A DNA stretch of 64,000 nt from contig NZ_JAFFPS010000026.1 in NCBI RefSeq assembly GCF_016919165.1, positions 124,001-188,000 of the forward strand, written 5' to 3'. How positions within the stretch are numbered: position 1 is the first letter of the stretch; the number at the start of each line of letters is the position of its first letter. Positions 1 to 7,936 of this stretch are shown here, one piece after another. The position numbers and the translations under genes were made by a program. The notes beneath the pieces were generated by a model. That model did no database searches. It was given only the letters and a program-made list of their open reading frames with translations, and was not told the origin of the DNA. This stretch comes from Leptospira chreensis. GTDB taxonomy: Bacteria; Spirochaetota; Leptospiria; Leptospirales; Leptospiraceae.

Positions 1-92
1 TAACCACTCTCGGAGAAGTGAGAACCCGCAAATCCAAACATTTTCTTAAATGGACAAAATTGGTAGAGTCTTTAGCAATCAAGGGAGAATGA
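1..92 (+). CDS. C-terminal end of an unidentified protein (5' end outside window)
   Basis: An open frame enters from the left edge in the third plus frame (first full codon at base 3) and stops with TGA at 90-92. It reads about 29 residues rich in Lys and Arg, ending in KGE. The stop lies one base before the ATG of the next gene at 94, and that gene's ribosome site (AAGGGAG, from about 80) is inside this frame, so the two genes look translationally coupled. The visible tail is too short to identify a family. Confidence 0.55.
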   Translation, partial: TTLGEVRTRKSKHFLKWTKLVESLAIKGE

Positions 93-93
93 T

Positions 94-999
94 ATGAAAT
101 TTTCTAATACGGAACTAAACGACTTTGAATCCAATGGGCAATACTTAAACTTCAAAGGTCATTCCATATTCTATCGAACCATCGGAGAGGGAGAATGTTT
201 GTTTCTATTACATGGTTATCCATTTAATAGTTTCGATTGGAGTTTGGTGATCCCAAAATTATCTATTAACAGAAAGATTATTCTTTTGGATTTTTTAGGA
301 ATGGGGTTTTCTGATAAACCACAAAATCATAGTTATTCGTTTGAGGAATATGCAGAGATAGTCAATGAAGTTGCCAAACATCTGAATGTAACAGAAGCAG
401 AAATTTTGGCTCATGATTTAGCAGTCAGTGTTGTTCAGGAGATGTTATCATCACCCGAAAAGAATTCATTCAAAATTCGTTCGGTTGCTTTTATGAATGG
501 AGGTTTGTTTACCGATGTTTATAAACCAAGACTCATTCAAAGGTTGTTATCCCAAACTCCAAGCGGTATCGGGAAATTTTTAAGCAAAAGAATGAGTCGT
601 AAATCTGTAGAAACTTCGCTCTTCCGAGTTTTTGGACCTAACACGCAACCAAATGAAAGATGGTTAGATATCTTTTGGGAGATTTTGAATTTTAAAGATG
701 GCAAATCAATTGCTTATTTGATCGGTCGATTGGTATTTGCAAAGGTTCGTTATCAGAATCGATGGATTCATTCAATGAAAACTACACCAATACCATTCTG
801 TTATATCTGTGGCCCGATAGATCCAAACTCGGGTAGACATATGGCAAATCGTTTTGCAGAAATTCTTCCATCAAAATCTATATATTTTTTATCCGAAAGG
901 ATCGGCCATTGGCCACAAATTGAGTCGCCCGAAGAAGTTATCTCTGCCTACTATCAATTTATAAACGGTCTAAAAGAATCGAATGAAACGAGAAAGTAA
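94..999 (+). CDS. alpha/beta hydrolase, Asp-nucleophile type (epoxide hydrolase/dehalogenase-like)
   Basis: A 301-residue cytoplasmic alpha/beta-hydrolase. The HGYP oxyanion-type motif is at 40-43. The nucleophile elbow reads HDLA at 107-110, so the nucleophile position holds Asp108, as in epoxide hydrolases and haloalkane dehalogenases, rather than the Ser of esterases. The small residue after the elbow is Ala where Gly is usual. The likely acid is Asp243 (GPIDPNSG) and the likely base His272 (GHWP). It starts one base after the upstream stop, with AAGGGAG before the ATG, and its 3' end overlaps the PadR-type regulator by 17 bases. The substrate is unknown; shared transcription with PadR suggests a detoxification role, which is inference. 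Confidence 0.8.
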   Translation: MKFSNTELNDFESNGQYLNFKGHSIFYRTIGEGECLFLLHGYPFNSFDWSLVIPKLSINRKIILLDFLGMGFSDKPQNHSYSFEEYAEIVNEVAKHLNVTEAEILAHDLAVSVVQEMLSSPEKNSFKIRSVAFMNGGLFTDVYKPRLIQRLLSQTPSGIGKFLSKRMSRKSVETSLFRVFGPNTQPNERWLDIFWEILNFKDGKSIAYLIGRLVFAKVRYQNRWIHSMKTTPIPFCYICGPIDPNSGRHMANRFAEILPSKSIYFLSERIGHWPQIESPEEVISAYYQFINGLKESNETRK

Positions 1000-1525
1000 A
1001 ACACAATATGCCCTGTTGGGAATTCTTTCCCAATGTGAAATGAATGGATATGAAATTCGGAAGTACATTGAATCCACGATTAGTTTTTTTTGGAGCGAAA
1101 GTTTCGGTCAAATTTATCCCACTCTTTCAAAGTTAGAGGAAGATGGTTTGATCCGTGAATGGGAAAAAACAGACGTTAGTGGAAAAAAGAAAAAAGTATA
1201 TAAAATCACTCGGCCGGGATTAGAAACATTTCGACGATGGATGGACGAATCACCCATTCAATCCAACAAAAGAAACGAATTGTTATTTAAGGTATTTTTT
1301 GGAAGGCATATGAATCCAAAATTGTTAACAAAACAATTGGAAGAAGAGATTCGCAAACAAAAAGAAGATCTAAAAACTCTGAAGAGTTTTCAAAAAGAAT
1401 TAAATACAGATTGGGACAAACACCCAGATCAAGAATATTGGTTTTTAACTCTTGAATATGCGGAAAAACAGGCAAAATTAAATTTGGATTGGATTGATAA
1501 AGTGAAAACCAGAATCAACGGATGA
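983..1525 (+). CDS. PadR-family transcriptional regulator
   Basis: A 180-residue DNA-binding protein. The N-terminal winged helix (about residues 8-85) has the family pattern YALLGIL, a GYEI turn and an IYPTLSKLEEDGLI recognition-helix segment, followed by a Lys-rich wing and YKIT. The C-terminal half (about 90-175) is a predicted helical PadR_C dimerisation region rich in Lys and Glu. Its start lies inside the end of the alpha/beta-hydrolase gene, so the pair is co-transcribed. PadR proteins usually repress detoxification or transport genes in response to small phenolics or drugs, so it probably controls its own operon. No operator was identified. Confidence 0.88.
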   Translation: MKRESKTQYALLGILSQCEMNGYEIRKYIESTISFFWSESFGQIYPTLSKLEEDGLIREWEKTDVSGKKKKVYKITRPGLETFRRWMDESPIQSNKRNELLFKVFFGRHMNPKLLTKQLEEEIRKQKEDLKTLKSFQKELNTDWDKHPDQEYWFLTLEYAEKQAKLNLDWIDKVKTRING

Positions 1526-1652
1526 ATTTTTATTTTTCCTGCATATGACGATATTAATTGCCTTATGACTTCGTTTGATCTTAGTAATAAAATCCTAAAA
1601 TTTTGATTAAATTCATTGATTTGAAAAATACAAACTATATAAAAAGCAGACT

Positions 1653-3803
1653 ATGGGAAGGAGCTCTGTCTCTAAAAGATTTTACTATGTCTTCTTAGTT
1701 TATCTTGTACTGCCGTGCTATTTCCCTATTTTCGGAATGGAAAAAGTAACCCTCCATCTGAAGTGGTTTCACCAATTCCAGTTTGCTGGATACTATGCTG
1801 CTTTCGAAAAAGGATATTATCGGGATGTCGGCCTCGATGTAGAAATTTTAGAAAGTACTGTTGGAATCAAAGGAATTCATGAAAAGGTCATTCGTTCCAC
1901 TGGCCAATACGGAGTCGGAAGTAATGAATTAATTCAGGAGAGGTACGCAGGAAAACCAGTGGTTGTTCTGGCAGTGATTTTTCAACATTCTCCTTCTGTT
2001 TTATTTTTTAAAAAATCTTCAAACATACAAAGCATTCATGATCTCGTTGGGAAACGAGTGATGTTAACTCCGCGTATGGATGAAATTGTTGCCTATTTAA
2101 AGAAAGAAGGAATCAAACTAAGCGATTTACAATTATTACAACATAGATTTAAACCTGATGATTTGATCCAAGGAAGAACAGATGCTTATTCAGGTTATGC
2201 AACGACACAAAGTTATGATTTTAAAAAAGCGGGTTTTCCATATGTTGCATACTCGCCGAGAGTTGCCGGGATAGATTTTTACGGTGACAATTTTTTTACG
2301 AGTGAAGTAGAAATTCGTGAACATCCAGAACGAGTGAAAGCGTTTCGAGAAGCTAGTCTGCGTGGTTGGCAGTATGCAATGAGTCATCAGGAAGAAATTG
2401 CTGATTTGATTTACGAAAAGTATTCTCAAAGAAACCCCAAAGAAAGATTACTTTTTGAAGCCGCACAAATGACTCCACTCATCCAACATGTTCTTGTTGA
2501 GATGGGATATATGAACCCAGGTCGATGGAAACATATCAATGATGTGTATTTTGAACTTGGTATGCTTCCGAAAAATATTAATTTAAAAGGATTTATATAC
2601 GATCCAAATCCGCCAACTAACTATGATTGGATTTATTATTCGTTCGGAATTCTTGTATTCTCTTTTGTTATTGTTGGGTTAATACAGTGGCGTCGTTTGA
2701 ATAAACAATATTCAGAAAATTTAAAGAAACAAGTGGAAGTCCGTACCGAAGAATTGAAACATTCTAATGAATACTTGCAAGTTTTAAACCAAAGTCTACT
2801 CAACACTTTAAAAGAACTTACGGAAGCACAGGATAGGCTTTTGGCATCAGAAAAATTAGCTGTCCTTGGGCAGTTGGCTGCTGGGATGGCTCATGAATTA
2901 AACACTCCACTTGGTGCTATCGTATCTTCAAACTCTTCTCTTTCGGATTTTTTGAATCATAAATTAAACGAAGTAATCGAAACAATTGTTGGATTTAGCA
3001 AAGAAGATTCATTGTTATTCCATAAGGTATTGGAAGAAAGTTTGAAGAATCAGACTTTCCTTGAAGGAAAAGTCGAAAGGTTAATCAAGAAAGAACTGGC
3101 CGCTAAGTATATAAATGTCGAAAAGATGGATTTATATGGAGAACATATACAGCTGGTACTAGAAACGGGAGCCTTCCGTTTGAATGATGAACTTAAAACT
3201 ATATTAGAAAGTGACCGTTCATTGCAGATTTTGGAAGCGGTAGCTCGGATCACGAATGCTTTTCGCTCCAATCAGATTATCTCTGTTGCTTCAGAGAAAG
3301 CAACTCATGTGATTAAGGCTTTAAAAAGTTATCTTGTTTCAGATAAAGATATTTTAAATGGAAATACGGTTGTTGATATCATTTTTGAAATGGAGACAAT
3401 ACTTTCTCTCTATCATTACAATCTAACAAAAGTAAATATAGTAAAATCCTATTTAACTGATAAACGATGTAAGGGGAATCGAGACAAACTCAATCAGGTT
3501 TGGATTAATTTACTAAACAATGCGCTCCAAGCAATGTCCTATAACGGAACACTCGAAATTAGAATCCAATGGATCGATCCATGGATCAAAGTATCCATCA
3601 TTGATTCAGGTATTGGTATTCCTGATTCAATTAAAGGAAAAATTTTTGATCCTTTTTTTACTACAAAACCAGATGGTGGGGGAATGGGTTTAGGACTCGA
3701 TATTTGTAAAAAAATTATTTCGCAAATGGATGGAAAAATCGAGTTGGAAGAAATTAAGCAAGGAACTTGTTTTTCTGTTTGGTTACCGAATGCCAATTCT
3801 TGA
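1653..3803 (+). CDS. Membrane histidine kinase with THI5/NMT1-type solute-binding sensor
   Basis: 716 residues. A signal sequence (about 1-28) leads into a periplasmic NMT1/THI5-like substrate-binding domain (about 29-265; starts VTLHLKW and FAGYYAA, typical of pyrimidine or nitrate/sulfonate binding proteins). One membrane helix (about 326-346) and a coiled coil (350-400) follow, then the kinase core. The phospho-acceptor is His414 (MAHELNTP). The ATPase has NLLNNALQAM (near 616), DSGIGIP and GGGMGLGL. About 200 residues separate the H-box from the N-box, much longer than in simple kinases, because of a helical insertion. No response regulator or transporter is adjacent, so it is an orphan kinase. 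The ligand is unknown; an amine, thiamine-precursor-like or sulfonate compound is possible by family. No strong ribosome site precedes the ATG. Confidence 0.85.
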   Translation: MGRSSVSKRFYYVFLVYLVLPCYFPIFGMEKVTLHLKWFHQFQFAGYYAAFEKGYYRDVGLDVEILESTVGIKGIHEKVIRSTGQYGVGSNELIQERYAGKPVVVLAVIFQHSPSVLFFKKSSNIQSIHDLVGKRVMLTPRMDEIVAYLKKEGIKLSDLQLLQHRFKPDDLIQGRTDAYSGYATTQSYDFKKAGFPYVAYSPRVAGIDFYGDNFFTSEVEIREHPERVKAFREASLRGWQYAMSHQEEIADLIYEKYSQRNPKERLLFEAAQMTPLIQHVLVEMGYMNPGRWKHINDVYFELGMLPKNINLKGFIYDPNPPTNYDWIYYSFGILVFSFVIVGLIQWRRLNKQYSENLKKQVEVRTEELKHSNEYLQVLNQSLLNTLKELTEAQDRLLASEKLAVLGQLAAGMAHELNTPLGAIVSSNSSLSDFLNHKLNEVIETIVGFSKEDSLLFHKVLEESLKNQTFLEGKVERLIKKELAAKYINVEKMDLYGEHIQLVLETGAFRLNDELKTILESDRSLQILEAVARITNAFRSNQIISVASEKATHVIKALKSYLVSDKDILNGNTVVDIIFEMETILSLYHYNLTKVNIVKSYLTDKRCKGNRDKLNQVWINLLNNALQAMSYNGTLEIRIQWIDPWIKVSIIDSGIGIPDSIKGKIFDPFFTTKPDGGGMGLGLDICKKIISQMDGKIELEEIKQGTCFSVWLPNANS

Positions 3804-3876
3804 TTTTGTAAATTTTACTTTTACATTTTAACTGAGTGGTCCATAAATATAAAAGCTTAATATCACCAAACTATAG

Positions 3877-4365
3877 TTAATTCTTTATTTTCTTTTCGAT
3901 TGATTTTTTTAATTTTGTTAAAAGAGAATTCAATTCTGCAATTTCCTTTTCAGTAAAATCCTCAACACATGCATCTTCGTTTTTGGTGTGAAGGACAACT
4001 GCCTCATCAATCAACTTTAAACCTTTTTCTGTTAGGGAAACCAAGGTAGCTCGTCTGTCATTGGGATCGGCAAGCCTCTCTATATATCCTGCCGTTTCCA
4101 AACGGTCCAGGCGGTTTGTCATGGCCCCAGAGGAAAGTAACATTCCCTGCCAAAGCTGGGTTGGGTTCAACCGGAAAGGAGGACCCGAGCGGCGGAGTGA
4201 GGCCAAAACATCAAATTCACCTAATTTTAAACCCAGATTACCTAAGTTTTTTTCGACAGCATCACTCGCTAGAATGGCGGCCTGGCCCAAACGTCCCAAA
4301 ACTTCCATCCCGCGTAGAGAAAGTGAGGGAATTTCTTTTCGCCATTGCTTTAAAATCTCTTCCAT
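3877..4365 (-). CDS. MarR-family transcriptional regulator
   Basis: 162 residues with a MarR winged-helix core. The recognition region (LTPTQL-like, LSSGAMTNRLDRLETAGYI) is followed by the wing signature DPNDRRATLVSLTEKG near residues 100-115, and helical ends provide dimerisation. It is divergent from the metallo-beta-lactamase-fold lipoprotein that starts at 4458. The 92-base space between them holds an operator-like palindrome (4394-4411), so it likely represses both itself and the lipoprotein gene. The inducing ligand cannot be read from sequence. Confidence 0.88.
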   Translation of the reverse strand: MEEILKQWRKEIPSLSLRGMEVLGRLGQAAILASDAVEKNLGNLGLKLGEFDVLASLRRSGPPFRLNPTQLWQGMLLSSGAMTNRLDRLETAGYIERLADPNDRRATLVSLTEKGLKLIDEAVVLHTKNEDACVEDFTEKEIAELNSLLTKLKKSIEKKIKN

Positions 4366-4393
4366 AGACCTATTTGTTGAACTTGGGGAAATT

Positions 4394-4411
4394 TATCTTG
4401 ACGTCAAAATA
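4394..4411. promoter_or_regulatory. Operator-like palindrome between marR and the MBL lipoprotein gene
   Basis: TATCTTGACGTCAAAATA contains a perfect 10-base palindrome TTGACGTCAA (4398-4407). It extends to 18 bases with one mismatched pair. Size and form fit MarR-type operators. TTGACG at 4398 could also be the -35 element of the plus-strand gene, in which case a bound repressor would block it. The match to MarR binding sites is by general form only. Confidence 0.5.
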
Positions 4412-4419
4412 AAAATTGA

Positions 4420-4456
4420 AATATCTCTACGTTAAGATTCTTTATGGAGAGATATT
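4420..4456. repeat. Inverted repeat covering the ribosome site of the MBL lipoprotein gene
   Basis: Nine-base arms AATATCTCT (4420-4428) and AGAGATATT (4448-4456) flank a 19-base loop. The right arm covers part of the GGAG ribosome site (4446-4449) just before the ATG at 4458. It may be a second regulator half-site pair. If transcription starts upstream of 4420, it may instead be a hairpin in the leader. The likely -10 region lies near the left arm, so the hairpin reading is weaker. Confidence 0.35.
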
Positions 4457-4457
4457 C

Positions 4458-5408
4458 ATGAAATCCTTAATTCCAATTCTCAGCTTGGTAGCCCTGTTTT
4501 CCATTTTCGGTTGTTTGGGCAGATCTGCAGTTCCCTACACAAAAGAGTTTTCTTCGATCCAGCTCCAAAAACCTGTTTCTGGTCTCAAATTAGAAGTCTT
4601 TCAAACGGGTCGTATGGTGATTGATGGTTGGGCGGTATATTCGGGAGGGGAAGGAAAAATCAGTATGGACCAACCTGCCTATTTGATCTCCCATCCAAAC
4701 TATGGATTGGTTGCTTTTGAAGCGGGCCATCATTCAGAGATTGCTACAAATCCTTCAGAACATCTAGGTTGGATCCATCGAGTAGGTCTCATGCCTATGG
4801 AACAAGACCCGGGGCAGGACTTTCGAAACCAACTGAAAGCAGTGGGAAAAAATCCCGATTCCATTCGAGATATTTTGGTTTCACATTTCCATCCGGAACA
4901 TGTGGGTGCTGTGGAAGAATTTCCAAAATCACGTATTGTAGCAGATCGTCGCGAAGTGAGTCATGGAAATAAATCACCAAACTATAATTATGTGAAGTCT
5001 GAGTATGATCATGTTTTAAATTGGTACCAAATTGATTTTACTCAATCGAATTCATTTGGTTCTTTTGAAGGATTTTATGATTTGGTGGGAGATGGTTCCA
5101 TACTAATTCTTTCCACACCAGGCCACACTCCCGGTCATATTTCTGTTTTAATCAATTTAGAATCTGGACCCATTCTTCTGACTGGCGATATGGCGTGGAC
5201 AGAGCATAACATCCGTTCTGCATCAATTGGACTTCCCTTTGTTTCTTCTGATGGAGAAGCGGCCAGGATTTCGCTCGGGCAACTATTGGCATTCCAATCC
5301 ATAAATCCAAATATTCTCATTGTTCCTGGGCATGACCTGAATCCACTGCGTAGAAAATCCAGAAAGGATATCCATCTCCATCCTTGGGCAGAAATTCCGA
5401 AAAAATAA
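4458..5408 (+). CDS. Metallo-beta-lactamase-fold hydrolase, predicted lipoprotein
   Basis: 316 residues from the ATG at 4458, chosen because GGAG lies 8 bases upstream and a lipoprotein signal follows at once (ends FSIFGC, with Cys as lipid site). The fold resembles the lactonase/glyoxalase-II branch: SHFHPEH gives the HxHxxH metal site, then TPGHTPGH, TGDM and VPGHD supply the remaining ligands. In the first motif the usual Asp of HxHxDH is replaced by Glu, a conservative change. It is probably anchored in the envelope and may cleave a lactone or ester. It is divergent from a MarR regulator that likely controls it. Confidence 0.82.
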   Translation: MKSLIPILSLVALFSIFGCLGRSAVPYTKEFSSIQLQKPVSGLKLEVFQTGRMVIDGWAVYSGGEGKISMDQPAYLISHPNYGLVAFEAGHHSEIATNPSEHLGWIHRVGLMPMEQDPGQDFRNQLKAVGKNPDSIRDILVSHFHPEHVGAVEEFPKSRIVADRREVSHGNKSPNYNYVKSEYDHVLNWYQIDFTQSNSFGSFEGFYDLVGDGSILILSTPGHTPGHISVLINLESGPILLTGDMAWTEHNIRSASIGLPFVSSDGEAARISLGQLLAFQSINPNILIVPGHDLNPLRRKSRKDIHLHPWAEIPKK

Positions 5409-5682
5409 ATTTCCGATCCTGATTGCACAATAAACGAAATGCGTATACCACGCGTGTCCCCAACCCGGTGGGGTGGAGTGGAACGGGATAGTACGTGTGG
5501 TGAGGCTTGGTTTGGTGCGGTGAATATACGTTATTCGTATATTTGCCGGTTCCAGGTGAATTATCAGGGTCCACCCCGGGAAATCGTCCAATGCTTGTAA
5601 ATATCTGCAGCGCGTAAATTAGCGGAGGTTTTCTTTTTCGATTCCAATGGGAATAGGCAGATGTACTTTCGTTCTAGTTTAT
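5409..5682. other. GC-rich structured intergenic region
   Basis: About 270 bases with no supported gene. The part from about 5440 to 5590 is clearly richer in G and C than its surroundings. It holds a local hairpin CCCCA/TGGGG around 5457-5473, a long-range pairing of GGGGTGGA (5470-5477) with TCCACCCC (5570-5577), and an enclosed perfect hairpin at 5523-5543. This could be a structured RNA, a long leader of the AlkD-like gene, or a dispersed repeat. The minus-strand open frames across it have no family features and are treated as chance. Confidence 0.4.
5523..5543. repeat. Perfect inverted repeat, 8-base arms, 5-base loop
   Basis: AATATACG (5523-5530), loop TTATT, CGTATATT (5536-5543). It sits inside the GC-rich intergenic stretch and within the longer 5470/5577 pairing. 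There is no T-run after it, so it is not a normal terminator on either strand. Confidence 0.6.
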
Positions 5683-6789
5683 ATGGAACCTTTGAAAGAA
5701 ATGTATTCCCGGGAATGGGTTCTCGGACTAGGCAATCAGTTAAGCCTTGTTGACTCCAAAATCAATCCTTTGGAATTTCAGAAGCAGGTGTTTTCTTCTC
5801 CTTGGAAAGATCTGGAGTTAAAGGAAAGGATCAATCGGCTTTCCGATGTGTTGGTCCAATATTGGGAAGGCCCCATATCAAAAATTTATCCCAATTTAAT
5901 CAAGTTGATAGATAAACTTCGTGACCATGGAATTTCTGATTTTAATTTTCCATATATTTTTTTGAATGATATCGTCACCAAAACAGGGTTAGATGATTTT
6001 GAAACGTCAATGAAGGCTCTTGAAAAAATTACGGTATTTTCTAGTGCCGAATTTGCGATTCGTTTTTTCTACAAAGAACATTTTGATAAAACCTTAAAAC
6101 AAATGCATAAATGGTCAAACCACAAAGAAGCATTTGTTAGAAGATTAGCAAGTGAAGGAAGCCGTCCTATGTTGCCTTGGGGGATTGGGATTCCTGAAAT
6201 CAAAAAAAATCCAGAAATTCATTTATCGATATTAGAAACTCTTTGGAATGATCAAAATGAAATTGTTCGAAGGAGTGCCGCTAACCATTTGAACGATATA
6301 TCCAAATTAAATCCTGATTTGGTATTAGAGTTCTGTAAAAGTAAGTTTGGTAAATCGGAAGAATTAGATAAAAATTTAAAACATGCATTACGTACACTTC
6401 TTAAAAAAGGAAACAAAAAAGCCTTAAGTTACTTTTCATATAACACAAAATGGGAACCTGCAAAATTCAAACTTTCTTTATTAACTAAAGAAATCAAAGT
6501 TGGAGATTCCCTTGAGTTTGAAATTTCTCTCAGCCAAACCGCCAAGGATAAAACAAAGGTGAGAATGGAGTATAAAATTGGATTTTTATTATCGAATGGC
6601 TCTTACGGGTATAAGGTATTTCAGTTAGGGGAGAGACTGTTATTACCTGATGAAAAGTTAAAAATTTCAAAAAAACATTCGTTTGCTCCCATCACCACTC
6701 GAGTTTATTATCCAGGAACACAAACAATCACAATTTTGCTTAATGGCAATGAATATAAGTTACAAAAATTTGAATTGAAAAGAGGATAG
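5683..6789 (+). CDS. DNA alkylation repair protein (AlkD/HEAT-like)
   Basis: 368 residues from the ATG at 5683. I prefer this start because MEPLKEMYSREW resembles the usual N-terminus of the family; an in-frame ATG at 5647 would add 12 unlikely residues. The body is alpha-helical HEAT-like repeats (about residues 40-265), with repeated patterns such as AFVRRLASEG and IVRRSAANHL. Members bind DNA carrying bulky or cationic alkylated bases and excise the base. The C-terminal ~90 residues look beta-rich (LEFEISLSQT, KVRMEYKIGF) and may be an added domain. No ribosome site is obvious. It is followed 9 bases later by a lipoprotein gene. Confidence 0.75.
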   Translation: MEPLKEMYSREWVLGLGNQLSLVDSKINPLEFQKQVFSSPWKDLELKERINRLSDVLVQYWEGPISKIYPNLIKLIDKLRDHGISDFNFPYIFLNDIVTKTGLDDFETSMKALEKITVFSSAEFAIRFFYKEHFDKTLKQMHKWSNHKEAFVRRLASEGSRPMLPWGIGIPEIKKNPEIHLSILETLWNDQNEIVRRSAANHLNDISKLNPDLVLEFCKSKFGKSEELDKNLKHALRTLLKKGNKKALSYFSYNTKWEPAKFKLSLLTKEIKVGDSLEFEISLSQTAKDKTKVRMEYKIGFLLSNGSYGYKVFQLGERLLLPDEKLKISKKHSFAPITTRVYYPGTQTITILLNGNEYKLQKFELKRG

Positions 6790-6798
6790 GAATCGGTT

Positions 6799-7413
6799 TT
6801 GCAAAGAATCATTTTTAGTATTATTGGAATTATCATTTTTTTTTCTCTTTCGTCATGTGCTGTTTTCTACTCTTCAGAAAGACCTAAGATTGATTTTTCA
6901 AACTATAACAAAGATAAATCACTGAGTTATGAATTGATTGGTTGGGATGATGAAGTCGATCGCCGTAGAATTTCTTATATACTTGGAGCTTTACAATCTT
7001 CCGGGAAATTCACTCAAGTAAGATATCAAAACCAAACCAATGCAGATGTACATATGCAGATCATTTTGGAATCAAGTCCTAAGTTTAAGATTTTTTTAGG
7101 AGAGTCATCTGAGCCTGTTTCGTATCTGCCAGAACGAAATCCTGAAAGATTTGGTCTCTATTTGATCAATCGATTCCTGGCGATTTCTACTTTTTTTATT
7201 ATCCCAGACATTGATAGGGACGACGACTATTTAGTTTTTCGTTTGAGTAAAAAAGGGAAGTTGGAGAAGGAATATCGTTATCCAATGGAATCTTATCGTG
7301 TGTTTGGTTGGATTTCTTTACTTCTTATGTGGGGAGATGATAGAAAGGAATGGAAACCAATACTTACAGAAAAAGTATCAAAATTTTTAGGGGATTCTGG
7401 CGATGAACTATAA
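6799..7413 (+). CDS. Lipoprotein of unknown function
   Basis: 204 residues from a TTG start preceded by GAGGATAGG. A lipoprotein signal ends with SLSSC (Cys near residue 21). The mature part has no domain I recognise. A hydrophobic stretch near residues 130-140 (LAISTFFIIP) recurs in a related position in the next protein, so the two may be distant paralogues. It overlaps the following lipoprotein gene by 11 bases and lies in the run 5683-9563, likely one transcript. Confidence 0.72.
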   Translation: MQRIIFSIIGIIIFFSLSSCAVFYSSERPKIDFSNYNKDKSLSYELIGWDDEVDRRRISYILGALQSSGKFTQVRYQNQTNADVHMQIILESSPKFKIFLGESSEPVSYLPERNPERFGLYLINRFLAISTFFIIPDIDRDDDYLVFRLSKKGKLEKEYRYPMESYRVFGWISLLLMWGDDRKEWKPILTEKVSKFLGDSGDEL

Positions 7414-7936
7414 ATCCAAAGTATTTGCCTTTCTTCACATAACGTTGATTCTGCTGGTTTTGAATTGTGCGGCAATTCCAAATCCGGTGACATCTAAAGA
7501 ACGTAAGTTGCAACCAATGAATCAGGAAAAAATAAGAGTTTTGTTTACTGGATTCTATCGTTATGAAAAAGAAAAGAATACTATACTTGAAGCCCTAATA
7601 AAAAAAGGTTTGGTCGAAGATGCAAATTCCCAATCAGAGTTAGAACTAATCCTCCAAAAAAAAGAACCGGTTTATCAATATCTATTTCTGCATCGAATCA
7701 ATATCTTACTTACTTTCTTTACGGGTGGTTTGATCCCTTCTCATATTCGGACGGAACAAACCCTTACATTTCGTTATTCTAGGTTAGGTGTGATTGAAAA
7801 AGAATCTGTATATGAAATTGGAATGGATCAGTGGCGGGGAATTCCTGTAATTATTCTTATGGTCACACATTGGCCCAATCGAATTTTTAAAGAACAATTG
7901 CTTGATGCTACTGAGCTGGAGATGAAAGATATATGA
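7403..7936 (+). CDS. Lipoprotein of unknown function
   Basis: 177 residues with a signal ending LLVLNC (Cys near residue 22), so a predicted lipoprotein. It shares layout with its upstream neighbour: a Lys-rich start after the signal, a hydrophobic segment (ILLTFFTGGLIPSHI, about 105-120) and a C-terminal part with paired charged residues. The two probably belong to one Leptospira lipoprotein family. It overlaps the previous gene by 11 bases and the next by 4. No function can be assigned. Confidence 0.72.
   Translation: MNYKSKVFAFLHITLILLVLNCAAIPNPVTSKERKLQPMNQEKIRVLFTGFYRYEKEKNTILEALIKKGLVEDANSQSELELILQKKEPVYQYLFLHRINILLTFFTGGLIPSHIRTEQTLTFRYSRLGVIEKESVYEIGMDQWRGIPVIILMVTHWPNRIFKEQLLDATELEMKDI

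Noticed and set aside
1603..1643. Promoter for the kinase at 1653 (TTGATT with TATAAA)
   Set aside because: Several TTGATT and TATA-like words occur in this AT-rich stretch and none stands out with good spacing.
5135..5591. Three overlapping minus-strand frames at the end of the MBL gene
   Set aside because: They lie opposite a well-supported gene and the structured intergenic part, and have no motifs or ribosome sites.
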